NCBI RefSeq assembly: GCF_008831285.2 | Contig: NC_045143.1 | Location: 5,527,503 to 5,591,502 of the forward strand | DNA: 64,000 bases | Direction of reading: 5' to 3' | Source of the DNA: Nymphaea colorata | Taxonomy: Eukaryota; Streptophyta; Magnoliopsida; Nymphaeales; Nymphaeaceae | In this document: in pieces, positions 58,088 through 64,000 of the stretch | Position numbering within the stretch: position 1 is the stretch's first letter | How the letters are laid out: every line of letters starts with the position of its first letter | Notes under the pieces: generated by a model | The model's database searches: none | What the model was told of the DNA's origin: nothing | Seen by the model: only the letters and a program-made list of their open reading frames with translations | Position numbers and translations under genes: made by a program

Positions 58088-58551
58088 CTAGAAAGTTGGT
58101 TTCTTTCGTTTGACCAGTGATTCAACAGAGAAAACGCAGTCGGTGTCAGAAATCAGCCTGCATGTAAGACCGATCGTAGAAGAAAAGAAGAAGGGAAAGA
58201 TCCAAAAGATCTTGTTGGTATACGGGTTTTGGATGGTATTCAAATAATAATTATTGGTTGTAATTCTTTCCAAACAGTATTAATGCCAACTATAGATATT
58301 GGTAGCATGATGCCTTGAGATTGAAGTCGGCTGGTCGTGGAGGTACCGTTACAGACATAATCTGAAGCATCTTGGTACTGTAGCTGATATACAAATGAAT
58401 AAGAAATGATAAAGTTTCTTTGTCGTCTGTTCATGGAGTTGGGTGAGGTTGAGATTATCCTACGGCTTAAGCGAGAGCCGAAGCTTCTTCTTCTTCCCTT
58501 GCCAACAAGATTTATTAAAGCTACTTCAGTACCAAGGGGTGCGATATCCAT

Positions 58552-59600
58552 ATATTTCCACTTGTATGTAGGGACTCATCCTCTTTTTACTGCAAGAGCA
58601 TTGCCGCATGGATCGAATTGGTGCGTCCGTTTGAACTATGCCCTTGTGATGTTACTAATTGCAAACTCGTGAACAAGTTTCAATCCATGTTTTCTCTGTA
58701 AAATGTGTTGCACATATCAAGGAATTCGCAAATATGAGACCGGAGTTTCATGTTTCGGGCAAAATTTCGGTCCCCAAATGAAAGATTCTCTGTTACATTC
58801 AGAAAAGGTAAACAAATAGAACCTAACGTGACCGATTCGTCCTCGAAGCGACGAAGCAGATCGGCTCAACCAAACCCAAAATGCTTTCTCCTCCATGAAG
58901 CAAGCCGTCACATCATGCGCGAGCTCCACAGAAAAAGGTTCTTTTCCATTCTTTAAGAAAAAGGAAGTTTCAATGTTCTCCACGAACGAATTGAAGAAGC
59001 TACCATTGTGCTCAATTATTCAATTTCCCATCTTTTCTCGTTCTCAAGAGAATGGTGAAAAACCAGGATATCGGTTTCTGTTCCCGAAGGTGATATCCCA
59101 TTTTATCGACGCACATGCCCACACTGGTTACAAACGTATCCAGATACATCTGGGAAATATCTCAAAATTCACATAGGGCAGGAGAGAGAGGACACGTGGT
59201 CACGCGAAGAATTGACAGGCGGCCGCCGTCAATAGGCGGCGGTCAGCGCTGTAAAAATTAGTTAGTAGGAGAAAGCGCAGAGGAGAGAGTGAAAGAGAAT
59301 TTGTGATTGCTTGTTTTGATGCGGCGCAGGCATAAGTGTGAACAAGAAAAAGGCAAAGCCTACATCTCCTCGATTCATTATCCCCACATAAATGATCATC
59401 TAATATCCATTTCTGAAAACAAAAGGAAAAGTAGGGACTCTCTCTCTCCCTCTCTTCCGACTTTGTCTGAAGCTGCAAAATCTCCATTCAGGCTAGCTAT
59501 CCTAGGGTTTTAGTGTCAACCCAAGTCGTCGGATAACCGGTTCTCCCTTGCTCATAGAAGGGAAAATTCGTTTCATCGTCGTCTGGGAGGGGAGAGCGAC
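58552..59600. promoter_or_regulatory. Upstream region and probable 5' leader of the TOL gene
   Basis: The last 350 bp or so contain CT-rich tracts (59440-59460) typical of plant 5' UTRs. Open frames of 60-100 codons on both strands overlap each other and lack family resemblance. No core promoter element was placed. Confidence 0.3.
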
Positions 59601-62600
59601 ATGGTGAATGCGCTGGTGGAGGGGGCGACGAGCGATATGCTCGTTGGTCCTGATTGGGCCTTGAACCTCGAGATCTGCGATATCCTTAACAACGACCCTG
59701 GGTACTGGTCTTCCCTTTTCTGAACACAGTTTCTTCTTTTAGTTTTCTTGGTGTGGTTCGTCTGTTTTCTTCGATGGTTGATTACTTGATATTGATAGTC
59801 GTATGTCGAACTTTTGTTACCGTTAGTTTGAATTTCTAGAATCAACTTTAACTATTTGGTCTTCCTATACTGTGAAGAATTGGAATCTGTTTTGGATGAT
59901 TCATTGCGGAATTTCTGTTTTGAGTACTGCGTTCGTGCTGGGTTGTGGGGTGTCTTCAAAATTTTTTGTTCACGTCTGCCGTTATGTTGATTTTGAGAAA
60001 GACCCTTTGACATTTTCTTTAAATCACCTCAGGTTAGATTTTGTTTTTTCTTTCTGTTGTTTCCTTTTGGGGTTTGTTTGCAAGAAAGGCGCAGTTGCTT
60101 CATGTAAATTACTATATTGGCCTGATATGCACATGGAATTTATTATTTCGCTTTGACTTTTTTTTCCTTGTCAAGGCGAGGTCCATAAATAGTTGGTTTT
60201 GATGTTTCTCTACTGTGCCAAGGCAGTCAAGGTTGGTGGGTTATTGGAAACTACATTAAAGGTTATAGTAAAATTAAACTTCTTGTTGACAATATAACAA
60301 GTTAGTCATGACGATTAGAGATTGCACGGAATACGTGATGGTAATTCTATAAACAAACGAAGATGTTTCTGTGCCAAGTTCTAGCTTGTGAGCCTATTAA
60401 ATTATTAATCCTACAGAGTGATAATGTGAAAGAAACTCTCTGTCCTAGTTCTTCTTCAGTTTTTAGAAGGTTTCATTTATATTTTCTTGATTTATGGTTA
60501 TCTGTCTGAGACATTGTTTTTGTAAAGGTGAATTTGTGGTCCTCTTGATTGTTCTTGACTAGTAAAACTGTTTTGCAATAATGCGACAGCCAATGAAGTG
60601 TAGCCAGGCTTTAGTCATACTCATACCTCAGTAAGGAGGCAAAAGAGAGATCAGAGCAGTTTCATAGTAAATATTGAAATCTTGCAAAACTGTAAGTTTT
60701 AAAATGTTGGAAAAACATTAGAATTCAGTACATTATTTGTAAGTTAGCAATCAACAGCAAATAGGAATTTTAGGTGCTATTTTGATGCAAAATTAGGGCC
60801 GTAGTTTGAATTATCTGAACTAAACTATGATTTTGTTCAGACAAAAAGAGCAATATGAAATCATACAGAAAATGTCCATTGATTATTTCACCTTATAATC
60901 TGTTATGATCAATTTGGCACCAGGCCCCAAGTGTGAACTGTGCAGCTGGAGCTATCTATGATTCTGATAGTTCTCTGGATATGTTGTATGAACAGGCAAG
61001 CAAAGGATGTTGTAAAAGGACTTAAGAAACGCCTTGGAAGTAAAAATGCTAAAGTTCAGATTCTTTCCCTCATGGTAAGCATGTCATAAGCTTGTACCAG
61101 TTATCACTTCCATTAATGTCTATTCTGGTATGTAGTTCCAAGTCTAAGTATCCTATAGGGGCTGAAGAAAGGTTCGTTGCATTTTTTTCTTTTAAGATTT
61201 TCAATATGTTTTGTATGTATGGAGAACAATATAGTAGTCAAAATGGACTAATGGGTTATCTGTGCCATGTAGCAATGCATTTAATGATATCCTGATATCC
61301 TAGTTTAATTGCCATGTATTCTTCAAGTTATTTTTCCTTCAAAAAAAAAAAAAGAAACTTAGCAGTGATACATGCTAAATCATTTAACAATTATTTACTT
61401 ATGGGGTTCTGGGTTGAGGGTTAAGTCACCATGTGTGGTTGGTGATGCCTATAGTGAAAACGTATATATTATGCAATTTTTCTTGTGATGTGCTGTACAT
61501 GTGTGTTCACTATGGAAACTCAACCAATTGATTAAATTAATGGTGACCCTACTTTACAAAATTCAGTGAGTAAGGTCCCCACCTTCTTTCACTTTGAGAA
61601 CTAAACAAATGCTTATTGTGCGTCAACTATCTACCATCTGAATGATTTTGTTAAGATTATAATATAGCTGTTATTCGCATCAGACAAGTATTTGCATTCT
61701 TAATATTTGCTTGAGTCGCCAAGTTGGTTGACGCTTTGTTCATTTTAGGCTCCACAGGTGAGTAGGTGAAATGTGTTCATGCCTAGAGGGGCTTGAAAGA
61801 GCTCCTATTTACATACATGGTATATCTTTGTGTTACTCAATATTCTAACGCATGCAGTGAGTGGAAAGTTATAATTTACTTTTCAGTTCTAGTGTCTCTA
61901 AACTCGTGACTTTTATGTTGAAAATTTACGCTTTATTAGTTTATTAGCTGTTGGGACTTGAGACTTCTTTCCAAAAATGTTTTTTTTTCCTGGATTTCTT
62001 TTGTACTTCTTTTATTAGGAAAGTTCACCACATGAATGCAAGTTATTACCTGCTTTACCTACATTTGCCTTACCGCTGCTGTGCATTACAGCTTCTCGAG
62101 ATGTTGATGAAAAATTGTGGTGACGTTGTCCACATGCATGTAGCCGAGAGGGACGTTCTACACCAAATGGTGAAGATTGTTAGAAAAAGGGTAAATTGAT
62201 TCTTGCACCAATTAGGCTATGCTCTATCCAGTGCTTGAAGCTTTCGGTTCTAACTTTCAATGTTTGTTTGCAGCCTGTTGGGCATGTCAGGGAGAAGATC
62301 TTGTCTCTTATTGACACCTGGCAAGAAGCTTTTGGTGGGCCAAGGGCAAGATATCCACAATATTATGCTGCATACCAAGAGTTATTGGTAGATATCATTT
62401 CCTTTTTGGTGAAAGATACACACACACACTCACCAAGTGGTTCATTGGACATGCATAGGAGTGATGTAAAAATTTTCATATATTTGATGGGATGCCTCAC
62501 CTATTTGTATCGCACAGCATATAGCACATAAAGCAGCATAGCTTTTTCCCGTTTCTTCAAGAGCCTTTTCCAGTGTCTCCCAGAATAACATTGACAGTAG

Positions 62601-63057
62601 CTATTCATATATTAGTGACATACTAGTGGAATGCATTTATAAGATCTGGAACATTTAGCACTTTAGACACCCAAAAATCAGCAGCCTGAATCAGCTTCTA
62701 GATCTTTTAAAAATGAGAGTTAGTGAAATAATTCAAGTTGAAGCACCTTTGAGTAGTCAAGAATAAAAAAAATATATAAAGATTCAGAATATGAAAAATG
62801 CACATGCAACTATAGCTTCTTGAATGATCCCATGGCTTCCTTGGCCTGATTAACAAATGACAAATGTTTCATCTACATGCTTCTAGCACTTCACAGTTCA
62901 TTTGTCTCCAGAGTGCAGGTGCTGTATTTCCACAAAGATCTGAGGGAGCTGCTCCCATATTCACTCCTCCTCAAACACAGCCTCTGTCAAGTTACACTCA
63001 ATCCTTGACTGGCCCAGATTATCAGCGAGCAATCGGTTCAGAGTTTCCAACTTTGAG
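59601..63057 (+). CDS. TOM1-like protein (TOL6/7-like), first five exons, truncated by window end
   Basis: Exons: 59601-59701, 60996-61074, 62092-62190, 62274-62387, 62912-63057; GT-AG junctions and phases agree and 179 complete codons are present, the last exon ending in phase 2 at a GT. The product starts [20 protein letters not shown] and contains the VHS domain over about residues 8-140: [62 protein letters not shown] and [13 protein letters not shown]. Then come [20 protein letters not shown] and the start of the linker before the GAT domain, which must lie beyond the window; I found no further exon up to 64000. TOL proteins bind ubiquitinated membrane cargo and act as plant ESCRT-0-like adaptors, for example in PIN auxin-carrier turnover. 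Intron 2 (about 1 kb) and intron 1 (about 1.3 kb) are the largest. Confidence 0.9.
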
Positions 63058-64000
63058 GTAGATGCAACTTATGTTTATGTGCGACATAAATTCCAGTGGA
63101 TAAATTTGTAGCCTAGGATCTCATTCAATTCATAACACAACTGTTTTGATAATTTCACCCTTCTTTTTCAACCTTAGCAAAGTAGTGGGGTAAACTTAGG
63201 TTTTCCTGTGATTAGTTTATGTATTACTGTCTTGTAGATCTGTTCAATTTATGTTGCATTGTTCCGCTAGATGTACAAATATTGCATTTATGCTACTTTT
63301 TCAATTTATTTCTAGAAATGAAGTAAATATATAATCCTTAGGAGTTAGGAGTTGTTGCTATCACAGGGAGAGTTAGGGATGAGAAACACACAATCAGCGT
63401 ACAGGGTCAGTTTAACTCATTAGATGCTTATTCATGGTTGCAATGTTTCCATAACCAGCAAGGGTTGTTTAACTTGTCTTGGCTCATATAAGCTCATTAA
63501 TATATGTTGTTATATATATATTACATATTATACATCTCATTTTGTGTTACATGTAAGATACTCTATGTAATGTTCTGTGGAGTTCAGATGTCTTGTAAAT
63601 TTTGTATGTATTTACTTTGCACATACATATATTTTTTCAAGATCAATTTTGATAGCTTTAAATGTCAGGTTTTGATCTACTTACAAGTTACAACAAACTG
63701 CTCGACTTGTTTATTATGTGTTTCTGTGCTATTTGTCAACAGTCTTCATTATTAATGAATCTGAAGAATAGCTGGACAATTGGTCCACTTACATGATAAT
63801 GTTTGCAACTCAACTTTAGAATGGGCCGATTTGTCTTTCTCAACAGGATGCCTTCATTGACATAATTTTTTGTCAGAAAGAAAAATGATTTTTTTTTCTC
63901 TGTAGCTTTAATGTCCTTTTATTGGATGATAGTAGCTCTGTAACAGCTCACTCTTGATTTAACATAAATTTGAGTCAAACAATGTCAAGCTAGCTCTCTC
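63058..64000 (+). other. Beginning of TOL intron 5
   Basis: Follows the donor at 63058 (GTAGATG). A/T-rich, no exon-like frame resembling the expected GAT domain. The intron must exceed 940 bp. Confidence 0.6.

Noticed and set aside
58240..58672. Overlapping 103- and 88-codon frames on opposite strands
   Set aside because: Neither shows recognisable motifs; I could not decide that either is real or connect them to the 57815-58087 remnant.

Overview
The window is nuclear DNA from a flowering plant. The evidence is intron-containing genes with GT-AG junctions, several plant-specific families, long TA/CT/GA microsatellites, decayed LINE sequence and many small terminal-inverted-repeat elements. 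The species cannot be named from the sequence alone. All identifications rest on protein motifs and family knowledge; no database search was run.

Layout. Positions 1-9300 hold the end of an unidentified reading frame at the left edge, a decayed LINE (about 856-2000), one well-formed hAT-like MITE (4024-4199) and two copies of an A/T-rich repeat. A single-exon GDP-fucose transporter gene (GFT1/GONST4 type) lies at 9314-10378 (+). Convergent to it is a complete eleven-exon GLABRA2-type HD-ZIP IV gene at 12578-21088 (-), whose introns carry long microsatellites and a MITE. From 21.1 to 36.8 kb I find no convincing intact gene, only microsatellites, tandem duplications, LINE remnants and MITEs.

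The most unusual region is 36.84-49.78 kb, a large imperfect inverted repeat. Two arms of about 4.1-4.3 kb (36841-41155 and 45690-49775) flank a spacer of about 4.5 kb. The right arm carries an apparently intact, single-exon inositol polyphosphate multikinase gene (IPK2, 46161-47045, +). The left arm carries its mirror-image pseudogene, with a 5' deletion, a premature stop, a 19-bp deletion and a lost stop codon. The spacer is almost filled by an intron-containing Integrator subunit 7 (INTS7) relic on the minus strand with several frameshifts and a premature stop; its recognisable sequence ends within about 100 bp of the right arm. Both arms also carry a second, unidentified gene fragment convergent with IPK2. 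Indels that distinguish the arms allow later events to be ordered.

To the right is a complete five-exon plastid-type D-amino-acid aminotransferase / aminodeoxychorismate lyase gene (DAT1 type, 50289-55305, +). Then come an A/T-rich repeat copy, an unidentified 3'-terminal exon remnant with an internal stop (57815-58087, -), and the first five exons of a TOM1-like (TOL, VHS domain) gene (59601-63057, +) that runs off the window.

The intact genes act in separate processes: Golgi nucleotide-sugar import, epidermal cell-fate transcription, inositol phosphate signalling, plastid amino-acid/folate metabolism and ubiquitin-dependent endosomal sorting. I see no cluster-like functional relationship among them.
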